Shown one piece after another: positions 30,083 to 35,098 of a DNA stretch of 35,098 nt. The position numbers and the translations under genes were made by a program. Source of the stretch: CAYZPE01 sp964626625. GTDB taxonomy: Bacteria > Patescibacteriota > Minisyncoccia > Phycocordibacterales > CAYZPE01. Numbering within the stretch: the first letter of the stretch is position 1; each line of letters opens with the position of its first letter. The notes beneath the pieces are model-generated. The model ran no database searches. It was not told the origin of the DNA and saw only the letters and a program-made list of their open reading frames with translations. Location: positions 1 to 35,098 of the forward strand of contig CAZVFV010000003.1 in NCBI GenBank assembly GCA_964626625.1. Direction: 5' to 3'.

Positions 30083-30550
30083 ATGAATGAAGAAGTTTTT
30101 TTCTCTTGGACAACTCCAGAATATATATATCAAAAGAAAACAACAGATTGGTACTGGTCAGTGATCCTTATTGCTGGAGCTGGTGCTATGTCTTCTTTTT
30201 TATTGGGTAACGTACTTTTTGCGCTCGTAATACTTATTGGTGTATTTGCTTTGTTGATGTATTCAGCACGAACACCAAGTATTATTGATGTTGAAGTACT
30301 GTCTTTTGGTATTCGGGCAGGTAAGTATATTTATCCATTTCATGAAATGGAAGGATTTTGGATTGCACTCTATCATTCACACGAAAGACTTCTGTTAAAA
30401 TCTAAGAAAAGATTTGCTCCACTTATATCAATTCTTATACCAGAAGATGTTCCACTTGAAGAACTCCAAGCTTTTCTGAGGGAACGTGTAAAAGAAGAGG
30501 AATTGCAAGAGCCGCTTATTCAACACCTCTTCGAATATTTCGGGTTTTAA
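30083..30550 (+). CDS. two-helix membrane protein with cytoplasmic domain
   Basis: The N-terminal ~22 of 155 residues are hydrophilic with several aromatics (FFSWTTPEYIYQ). Two transmembrane helices lie at about 26-45 and 48-64. The C-terminal ~90 residues form a mixed alpha/beta domain (VEVLSFGIRAGKYIYPFHEM, ending LIQHLFEYFGF) that may resemble a PH-like/DUF304 fold. Similar proteins occur widely in CPR genomes without a function. TATGAT lies six bases before the ATG (with TGATAGTAT alternatively nine bases before), so the mRNA is probably leaderless. Confidence 0.75.
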   Translation: MNEEVFFSWTTPEYIYQKKTTDWYWSVILIAGAGAMSSFLLGNVLFALVILIGVFALLMYSARTPSIIDVEVLSFGIRAGKYIYPFHEMEGFWIALYHSHERLLLKSKKRFAPLISILIPEDVPLEELQAFLRERVKEEELQEPLIQHLFEYFGF

Positions 30551-30581
30551 GGGATTTGTGGTATCTTCATCTTTGTTTAGA

Positions 30582-30653
30582 CTCCTCGTCGTTCAATGGA
30601 TAGGACATGAGTTTGCGGAACTCAAGATCGAAGTTCGATTCTTCGCGGGGGGA
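30582..30653 (+). tRNA. tRNA-Arg(GCG)
   Basis: A 72-nt cloverleaf. Acceptor CTCCTCG pairs with CGGGGGG using two G-U pairs. D stem GTTC/GGAC, anticodon arm TGAGT-TTGCGGA-ACTCA with GCG at 30615-30617, T arm CGAAG-TTCGATT-CTTCG, discriminator A. The T arm is identical to that of tRNA-Arg(UCU) at 34646. A G34 anticodon is unusual, since most bacteria use A34 edited to inosine. Confidence 0.85.
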
Positions 30654-30814
30654 CACGAAGTGGACGCACATAGTCTTACAACTGCTTGTAAGACGTAGGT
30701 AATCGAAGGCTGGAGCATGTCTCAAGGCGACCATGAGGCGAGGTCTATAAAATTTTGCTCTGCAAAATTATTTGTGACCGATATTTGAGAGAAGGTGAGA
30801 TATTAACAACATTG
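30654..30814. other. hairpin-containing spacer between tRNA genes
   Basis: No gene. Two perfect stems occur: GTCTTACAA/TTGTAAGAC (30673-30694, four-base loop) and AATTTTGC/GCAAAATT (30751-30769, three-base loop). Neither has a clean T-tract. Confidence 0.5.
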
Positions 30815-30901
30815 CGGAGGAGGTGAGATTCGAACTCACGGTACCCTTTCGGATACGACAGTTTTCAAGACTGTTCCTTTCAACCACTCAGGCACTCCTC
30901 C
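30815..30901 (-). tRNA. tRNA-Ser(UGA)
   Basis: An 87-nt class II tRNA on the minus strand. Acceptor GGAGGAG/CTCCTCC, D arm CCTGAGTGGTTGAAAGG, anticodon arm with loop CTTGAAA (anticodon TGA, complement of 30865-30867), long variable arm around TCCGAAAGGG, T arm GTGAG-TTCGAAT-CTCAC, discriminator G. CCA is not encoded. Confidence 0.95.
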
Positions 30902-30921
30902 GCACTATTGTTAATTTTTAA

Positions 30922-31081
30922 TGAACCCACGTCCCCTTACTGGGGCAGTACACTTTTTGGATTTTCTTTTATAAAATCTCAAAAATTTTTTCGATGCTTC
31001 CAGTTGTTGCATTTTAACCCTTTCACAACCATCAGTTTTAAAGCATATTCCTTTCAACCACTCAGGCACTCCTCCGCACTA
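30922..31081 (-). pseudogene. damaged tRNA-Ser-like copy
   Basis: The 34 bases at 31048-31081 are identical to 30874-30907, which covers the acceptor 5' strand and D arm of tRNA-Ser(UGA) plus six upstream bases. Similarity continues, with changes, through the anticodon arm to about 31017 (shared ACCCTTTC and CAGTTTT). Farther along the minus strand, a CCCC-AGTAA-GGGG stem (30933-30945) followed by GTGGGTTCA (30922-30930) looks like a variable arm and half a T arm, but no 3' acceptor strand exists. It is either a partial tandem duplication that decayed or an insertion-split tRNA. Confidence 0.65.
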
Positions 31082-31097
31082 GATCCAAATTTGTATA

Positions 31098-31322
31098 CTA
31101 ATTTACTTCCTCTTCTTTAACTTCAACGCTATATTTTTTTGCGACAAATTTAAGATATACAATAGGGAGTATTCCGAGAGTGTTGAATATAAGTATGGCA
31201 ATAAACCAGCGTTTGTGTGACAGCTGTGCTGCTTTCCATAAACCAACACCTTTCCAAGGCAGTTCCCATAAAATATACACAAGTGCAATTATGGTAAATA
31301 ACTCTGATGGTATAGCTTCCAT
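31098..31322 (-). CDS. DUF5652-like small membrane protein
   Basis: This 74-residue protein has two hydrophobic segments (about 8-24 and 40-58) and the pattern WKGVGLWKAAQLSHKRWF, then ILIFNTLGILPIVYL, which recurs in CPR proteins annotated DUF5652. The C-terminus is charged (VEVKEEEVN). It belongs to the general PLDc_N-like small membrane protein type; function is unknown. It stands alone on the minus strand between tRNA remnants and ruvX. Confidence 0.75.
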   Translation of the reverse strand: MEAIPSELFTIIALVYILWELPWKGVGLWKAAQLSHKRWFIAILIFNTLGILPIVYLKFVAKKYSVEVKEEEVN

Positions 31323-31375
31323 GAGAGATACTATATATCAAAATAAGCTCGAAGTGCAAGAAAAAAATTTTAATT

Positions 31376-31384
31376 TGCTATCAT
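31376..31384 (+). promoter_or_regulatory. extended -10 of ruvX
   Basis: TGCTATCAT (TGn plus TATCAT) ends seven bases before the ATG at 31392. Leaderless geometry as for rpsT and tyrS. Confidence 0.5.
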
Positions 31385-31391
31385 AGGTACT

Positions 31392-31793
31392 ATGAAATAC
31401 ATGGGTATTGATTTTGGTTTAAAAAGGATTGGATTAGCTTTTTCTGATGAAACTGAAATGTTTGCTATGCCTCACGTGGTTATTGCAAACTCTAAAGATG
31501 TTGCTAAGAGGGTTATAGAAGAGGGTGTGTCTAATAATGTTGATGCCTATGTAGTGGGTGAGTCAAAAAATTTTGCTGGAAAAGACAATCCTATAATGGA
31601 GTACATTAAGGTCTTTGTAGAAGAATTAAAAAATATTTCAAAAAGGGATGTGTATCTCGAGCCAGAATTTATGACTTCGGCTCATGCAGAAAAACTACAA
31701 GGCAAACACAAACTTCTAGATGCGTCCGCTGCAGCTCTTATACTCCAAAGTTTTCTTGATAGAAAGCGCAGTGGATTAAGTAACGGTGTGTAA
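31392..31793 (+). CDS. ruvX: RuvX/YqgF family RNase H-fold nuclease
   Basis: The 133 residues show the RNase H-like core of YqgF: MGIDFGLKRIGLAFSDE with the first catalytic Asp, VDAYVVGESKNFAGKDNPIM in the GLP-type segment, EPEFMTSAHAE and a final DASAAALILQSFLDR with the last Asp. Family members process the 5' end of pre-16S rRNA and were earlier proposed as Holliday junction resolvases. The usual conserved LPxxxDG segment is altered to VGESKNFAGKD. It precedes the pilMNO genes by 27 bases. Confidence 0.9.
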   Translation: MKYMGIDFGLKRIGLAFSDETEMFAMPHVVIANSKDVAKRVIEEGVSNNVDAYVVGESKNFAGKDNPIMEYIKVFVEELKNISKRDVYLEPEFMTSAHAEKLQGKHKLLDASAAALILQSFLDRKRSGLSNGV

Positions 31794-31806
31794 GGATTCT
31801 TTCGGT

Positions 31807-31820
31807 TATACTATAGAGTA
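31807..31820 (+). promoter_or_regulatory. possible -10 of pilM
   Basis: TATACTAT at 31807-31814; the TATACT hexamer ends eight bases before the pilM ATG. No -35 or TGn extension. It could allow pilMNO expression separate from ruvX. Confidence 0.35.
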
Positions 31821-32882
31821 ATGAAACGTATATTAGATTTTTTTCCACCACCACGTTTTTTAGAGATGGCACCTGTCGGCTTCTCTATATCAGACAGTGC
31901 TATACGTTTCGTTGATTTACGAAGATCGGGTGCTAGTTTGAAACTTCATGCATATGCCGAAAAACAACTTGCTCCAGGTTTGGTGAGTGGGGGATATGTC
32001 CATAATATTGAAGAGCTTACAAAGACAATTAAAGATTTTAAAGAAGAGTACAAGCTTCATTTTGTAAGAGCTGCTCTCCCAGAAGAAAAAGCATATTTGT
32101 TTAAAACAGATGTTCCTACCACAGAAGAAGGTTCTATTCGAGACAGTATAGAGTTTAAAATTGAAGAAAATGTACCGCTTTCGGTCGCCACAGCTGTTTT
32201 TGATTATTCTGTGATTGACCGTCACCCCAATAAAGAAAATGAACATATTGACGTGATTGTGTCTGTTTTACCTATTAAGGTTGCTGCTACCTATATTGAA
32301 GTGTTGGAGGGCGCAGGACTTATACCGGTTTCCTTTCAGGTGGAGTCACAGGCTGTGTCTCGTTCTATTATAAAAAAAGGAGACAAAGATACATATTTTA
32401 TTGTGAATTTAGGTAAAGAAAAAACAGGGCTGTATGTGGTAAGTAATGAAACAGTTCACTTTGCTTCGACCTTTGTTTTAAATTCAGCTTCAGAGAAGGA
32501 TGTGAGTAAGGGTTCATCTTCGTTTGTTTTGAAAAATGAAATTAAAAAAGATGAGGGCGACTCATGTGATGAGTTGTGGGTCCGTGAAGTTGCGGAAGAA
32601 ATAGAAAAACTTTTTTCATATTGGCATACTCATGAAGATAAACAAGGTGAGCTTGGTAAAAAAATTAGTAAGGTCTTGGTTTGCGGTGATCATCCTGAGG
32701 TAGGCAAGTGTGTCAGTCCAATAGCTTCTGCGGTCAATGTTCCTGTGGTTATTGCTAATGTGTGGACAAATGCTTTTTCTTTTGATGATTATATTCCTGA
32801 GATTCCACTTATTCATTCAGAGAAAAATAAAGATTCTTCTTTGAAATATGCAGCTGCTATAGGGCTCGCTTTACCTGAGTAA
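31821..32882 (+). CDS. pilM: type IV pilus assembly protein PilM
   Basis: This 353-residue cytoplasmic, actin-like protein opens with VGFSISDSAIRFVDLRRSG, the first phosphate-binding strand of the PilM/FtsA fold. Later segments include SIEFKIEENVPLS, VVSVLPIKVAATYIEVLEGAG-type beta/alpha units and YFIVNLGKEKTGLYVV (second phosphate loop). PilM binds the PilN N-terminal tail and links the PilNO inner-membrane complex to the cytoplasm. pilN follows four bases after the stop, so they form an operon. Confidence 0.92.
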   Translation: MKRILDFFPPPRFLEMAPVGFSISDSAIRFVDLRRSGASLKLHAYAEKQLAPGLVSGGYVHNIEELTKTIKDFKEEYKLHFVRAALPEEKAYLFKTDVPTTEEGSIRDSIEFKIEENVPLSVATAVFDYSVIDRHPNKENEHIDVIVSVLPIKVAATYIEVLEGAGLIPVSFQVESQAVSRSIIKKGDKDTYFIVNLGKEKTGLYVVSNETVHFASTFVLNSASEKDVSKGSSSFVLKNEIKKDEGDSCDELWVREVAEEIEKLFSYWHTHEDKQGELGKKISKVLVCGDHPEVGKCVSPIASAVNVPVVIANVWTNAFSFDDYIPEIPLIHSEKNKDSSLKYAAAIGLALPE

Positions 32883-32886
32883 TACT

Positions 32887-33426
32887 ATGTTTAATTTACT
32901 TCCACAAGATTATCAAAAAGATATATACAAAGAGTATCTTCGCAGAAGAAGGATTTTTATCTTGATTATCTTGTGTTTCGTTGGTTTTTCGGCAGGCATT
33001 TCTTTTATTCCTTCCTATATAATTTCCCTTCAAAAAGAAGGAGAGCTTGAACAGGTTCTTGTCGCAGAGATAGATTCAAGTAAGGAAGATGTTGTAGGTT
33101 TTAATAAAAAACTTTCAGATTTGAAAGCAAATATAAGTATTGTTATTTCTGAGGAAGAGTCTATTTCTGTTTCAGAGATTTTTTCTTCACTCCTAAGTAA
33201 GGTTTCTGGCGACATTAGTATTACAAATTTGTTATACAAAAAAGAATCAGAAAATCCTTCGAGTGTTGCTATTGTTGGTGTTGCCAAAACAAGAGATTCA
33301 CTTCTTTCTTTTGCTAAGTCTTTAGAAAACACAAAGCTTTTTTCTAAGGTCGATATTCCAGTTTCGTCTTTCGCTAAAGATAAAAATATTGAGTTCTCTT
33401 TGCAATTAACAGAATTAAAAAAATAA
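32887..33426 (+). CDS. pilN: type IV pilus inner membrane protein PilN
   Basis: A 179-residue bitopic protein. The N-terminus MFNLLPQDYQKDIYKEYLRR carries the FNLLP motif that in other PilN proteins docks into PilM. One transmembrane helix follows (about 22-42). The rest is a coiled coil and a ferredoxin-like domain (ISITNLLYKKESENPSSVAI, SLLSFAKSLENTKLFSKVDI) in the periplasm-equivalent space. Its stop shares a base with the pilO start (33426). Confidence 0.9.
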   Translation: MFNLLPQDYQKDIYKEYLRRRRIFILIILCFVGFSAGISFIPSYIISLQKEGELEQVLVAEIDSSKEDVVGFNKKLSDLKANISIVISEEESISVSEIFSSLLSKVSGDISITNLLYKKESENPSSVAIVGVAKTRDSLLSFAKSLENTKLFSKVDIPVSSFAKDKNIEFSLQLTELKK

Positions 33427-34013
33427 TGAAACTTGGTTTCTTAAAAAAGAATACCTTGATACTTGTTCTTGTGGCCACAGCTTTATTTGCTTTCTATGGA
33501 TGGCTTTTTTATATTGTGAAAGAGAAGAATATTAAACTTTCTCAAGCCAGTGTTAACTTAGAGACTGAACAAAAACAAGGTGCTTCTACACAGTCTATTG
33601 AGAAAATTTTTGATGAATCCCAAGAAGAGATTGATCTTGTAGAAGCTTATTTTGTAGAGAAAGGTAGTATTGTTGATTTTATAGAATACCTAGAGGGTCT
33701 TGGTGTTCGTTCAGGTGTTGAGTTTAGAATTCAATCTGTTGACGAGACGGGTGATAATAAGACATATCCAAATAAAGAAAATCTTTCCTTTAAGGTTTTA
33801 GCTCAAGGTGACTGGTCTGCTGTGTTTACATTTTTAAGTGCTCTTGAGAATGTTCCATATCGCATACATATTACGTCCGTTGATTTGAAGAAAGGCGGTG
33901 GTGATATAAAACTTTCATCCGGAGTTCTTCCTATAAGTGGACAGGCTTCACCTGTTGTTTCAAAAAATACATGGAGAGGGGATTTTAGTTTCGAGGTACT
34001 TACATTTAAATAA
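33426..34013 (+). CDS. pilO: type IV pilus inner membrane protein PilO-like
   Basis: A 195-residue protein with one N-terminal helix (about 9-30), a coiled coil and a C-terminal alpha/beta domain (VDFIEYLEGLGVRSGVEFRI, FTFLSALENVPYRIHITSVD) as in PilO, the partner of PilN in the pilus alignment complex. Identification rests on fold pattern and gene order; sequence is not strongly conserved in this family. It overlaps pilN by one base. Confidence 0.8.
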   Translation: MKLGFLKKNTLILVLVATALFAFYGWLFYIVKEKNIKLSQASVNLETEQKQGASTQSIEKIFDESQEEIDLVEAYFVEKGSIVDFIEYLEGLGVRSGVEFRIQSVDETGDNKTYPNKENLSFKVLAQGDWSAVFTFLSALENVPYRIHITSVDLKKGGGDIKLSSGVLPISGQASPVVSKNTWRGDFSFEVLTFK

Positions 34014-34017
34014 GAAC

Positions 34018-34299
34018 ATGTTTAAAAAAGAAAATAAAAATAATATACATACAAAGAGAGACTGGTTTGTTGGTATTATTTTTTTCTTTCTCAGTTTTGT
34101 CGTTGTAATACTATGTAATGTGTATGTTTTTAGAAAAATAAACGCAGGTACATTTATGAGTACGGTAAATAATGAGGTTGTTACAGAAACAATACAAAAA
34201 AAGTCTATACAAAAAGCTGTTGAAATTATAAATAATAAAAAGATAATTGTAGAGCTCATAATAGAAGAAGGTCATACTGTAGAAGATCCTTCTTTATAA
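34018..34299 (+). CDS. small bitopic protein after pilO
   Basis: A 93-residue protein with a basic N-terminus (MFKKENKNNIHTKRDW), one transmembrane helix (about 18-40) and a short external tail. It begins four bases after pilO ends, so it belongs to the pilMNO operon. A minimal PilP-like or other pilus accessory is possible, but there is no motif to show it. The frame is open upstream into pilO; ATG 34018 is the natural start. Confidence 0.7.
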   Translation: MFKKENKNNIHTKRDWFVGIIFFFLSFVVVILCNVYVFRKINAGTFMSTVNNEVVTETIQKKSIQKAVEIINNKKIIVELIIEEGHTVEDPSL

Positions 34300-34328
34300 A
34301 TTACATAGCAAAGGTTAGAATTGTATAG

Positions 34329-34334
34329 TATAAT
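34329..34334 (+). promoter_or_regulatory. consensus -10 of HNH gene
   Basis: TATAAT, exact consensus, nine bases before the GTG start at 34344; a leader of two to three bases at most. No -35 seen. Confidence 0.5.
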
Positions 34335-34343
34335 CCTTGTGTT

Positions 34344-34634
34344 GTGCCATATAAAAATAAAAAAGATCTATATGCTGCACAGAAAAGACATCGTGTAAAA
34401 GTAAGGGCTAGTCTGTACTCTTTTTTATCAACCCAGTCTTGTGTTGACTGTGGGGAAGACGATCCGATAGTCTTAGAGTTCGACCATAGAGATCCAGAGA
34501 ATAAATTTAAAATTGTAGGAAGAATGTTGTCGGGACACTATTCTTGGAAATCTGTTAAGTCTGAAATAGATAAGTGTGATGTAAGGTGTGCAAATTGCCA
34601 CAGAAGAAAAACATATAACCAACAAAAATCTTAA
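34344..34634 (+). CDS. HNH endonuclease-like protein, GTG start
   Basis: A 96-residue protein with a compact HNH/zinc-finger core: SCVDCGEDDPIVLEFDHRD followed by EIDKCDVRCANCHRRKT. The two Cys pairs would bind structural zinc, and the Asp-His in FDHRD with the final His in ANCHRR fit the beta-beta-alpha metal nuclease site. The N-terminus is basic (MPYKNKKDLYAAQKRHRVKV). Stand-alone HNH proteins of this size are common in CPR genomes; role unknown, with no intron or intein nearby that I can recognise. The GTG start gives a consensus TATAAT at suitable distance. Confidence 0.85.
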   Translation: MPYKNKKDLYAAQKRHRVKVRASLYSFLSTQSCVDCGEDDPIVLEFDHRDPENKFKIVGRMLSGHYSWKSVKSEIDKCDVRCANCHRRKTYNQQKS

Positions 34635-34645
34635 GGAAGAACAAT

Positions 34646-34717
34646 GCCCTCGTAGTTTAATGGATAAAACTACGGACTTCTAAGCCGTTGATCGAAGTTC
34701 GATTCTTCGCGAGGGCA
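34646..34717 (+). tRNA. tRNA-Arg(UCU)
   Basis: A 72-nt cloverleaf. Acceptor GCCCTCG/CGAGGGC, D stem GTTT/AAAC, anticodon loop CTTCTAA (TCT at 34679-34681), T arm CGAAG-TTCGATT-CTTCG, discriminator A. CCA is not encoded. The anticodon stem has one A-G mismatch next to the loop. Confidence 0.95.
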
Positions 34718-34730
34718 CAAATAAAAAAGG

Positions 34731-34759
34731 TAAGAAAAAAGACCTCGAGAATTCGAGGG
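34731..34759 (-). terminator. intrinsic terminator, minus strand
   Basis: CCTCGA (34743-34748), loop GAAT, TCGAGG (34753-34758). On the minus strand the stem is followed by TCTTTTTTC. It closes whatever is transcribed leftward from the end of the window. Confidence 0.7.
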
Positions 34760-34775
34760 CTTGGGTTGATTTTTA

Positions 34776-34817
34776 TTAAGAAGATTTTGGCAAACACCAA
34801 ACTATAATTACAGGCAT
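34776..34817 (-). CDS. possible 13-residue peptide with strong Shine-Dalgarno
   Basis: ATG 34817 to TAA 34776 reads MPVIIVWCLPKSS. AAAGGAG (complement of 34824-34830) sits six bases upstream, the best ribosome-binding site in the window. A terminator follows 17 bases after the stop. It is too short for confidence: leader peptide, remnant of a longer gene, or chance. Confidence 0.25.
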   Translation of the reverse strand: MPVIIVWCLPKSS

Positions 34818-35062
34818 TGAAGACTCCTTTTGTTGAGGTTCTGAAAGAGAGAATACTTTGTTTTTGGAGTTTGGGCAAGGAATTAGCTACAAATAAATTT
34901 TCTGAAGAAAATTTTTTGCAGCCCGCCCTGGTTATTTGAGGGACTTAAGTCTTACAGATTTGGTACACCTGTTCTGTTTTTTCTTCGCAAGCTCGCAAAA
35001 ACTATCACAGGTTTTCAAGTCCACGCAATGCGTTTTTTTCAAAAACGCTGCGCCTCATCGCG
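34818..35062. other. gene-free end region with AT-rich hairpins
   Basis: No gene is recognised. AAATTTTC/GAAAATTT (34895-34914) forms an 8-bp stem, and GCGTTTTT/AAAAACGC (35030-35048) forms another with a three-base loop. A 73-codon open frame on the minus strand (34657-34878) crosses tRNA-Arg and is not supported. Confidence 0.4.
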
Positions 35063-35098
35063 CACAAAAAGAAAAACCCTTTCGGGTTTCTTTTTGTG
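35063..35098. terminator. bidirectional intrinsic terminator at window edge
   Basis: Near-perfect inverted repeat: CACAAAAAGAAA, ACCC, loop TTTC, GGGT, TTCTTTTTGTG. AT-rich outer arms supply T-tracts in both directions. The gene it serves on one side lies beyond the window. Confidence 0.8.

Noticed and set aside
30908..31120. 70-codon plus-strand frame
   Set aside because: It reads through the damaged tRNA-Ser copy and spacer; no conserved pattern.
34657..34878. 73-codon frame on the minus strand
   Set aside because: It runs across tRNA-Arg(UCU) and through a terminator; composition is not protein-like.

Overview
The window looks like a chromosomal scaffold of an ultra-small, AT-rich bacterium of the Candidate Phyla Radiation (Patescibacteria, most likely Parcubacteria). 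Pointers are the PrgI/VirB4 secretion-like cluster with free-standing four-helix-bundle genes, a DUF5652-type membrane protein, a shortened YebC, a Mur ligase lacking its N-terminal domain, a DNA polymerase I with a collapsed proofreading domain, the near absence of Shine-Dalgarno sequences, and many -10 boxes that sit only 6-8 nt before the start codon. The lineage is inferred from gene content; I could not run a tree.

Layout. 1-7021 (+): a type IV secretion-like envelope cluster (PrgI, four-helix protein, TraC/VirB4-N-like protein, second four-helix protein, VirB4 ATPase, membrane protein, secreted beta-rich protein, VirB2-like pilin, a 100-N assembly gap, then the C-terminal part of a propeller-like protein). 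7018-8709 (-): jag/khpB, yidC, rnpA, rpmH. 8710-11783 (+): putative origin, dnaA, dnaN and a DUF721/DciA-like gene; the divergent rpmH/dnaA junction is the classic bacterial origin context. 11780-14329 (-): class A penicillin-binding protein. 14406-15614 (+): tyrS, ending in a bidirectional terminator shared with a 35-residue acidic peptide gene on the other strand. 15886-17954 (-): ruvC, yebC, ruvB. 17955-18652: no protein gene, but a well-delimited candidate structured RNA with its own promoter and terminator. 18653-20341 (-): pilB, flanked by inverted copies of a ~95-bp repeat. 20669-21328: a GC-rich single-gene cassette for a secreted protein with its own promoter and terminator. 21375-24952 (+): tsaE, polA, holA-like. 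25020-25604 (+): tRNA-Lys and a TrmH/SpoU methyltransferase. 25597-29677 (-): lamin-tail-like protein, mutM, Mur ligase, ruvA. 29751-30550 (+): rpsT and a membrane protein. 30582-31081: tRNA-Arg(GCG), tRNA-Ser(UGA) and a damaged second tRNA-Ser-like copy. 31098-31322 (-): DUF5652-like protein. 31392-34299 (+): ruvX, pilM, pilN, pilO and a small membrane protein. 34344-34717 (+): HNH protein and tRNA-Arg(UCU). The last ~380 bases hold hairpins and a 13-codon reading frame but no recognisable gene.

The genes together cover replication initiation (DnaA, sliding clamp, delta-like clamp-loader subunit, Pol I), the complete RuvABC resolvasome plus RuvX, membrane protein insertion (YidC with KhpB), peptidoglycan synthesis (PBP1, Mur ligase), type IV pilus assembly (PilB, PilMNO) and a conjugation-like secretion machine. 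The most interesting non-routine signals are the ncRNA at ~18113-18333, which has two mutually exclusive helices; the foreign GC-rich cassette; the widespread leaderless promoter architecture; and the broken tRNA-Ser copy.
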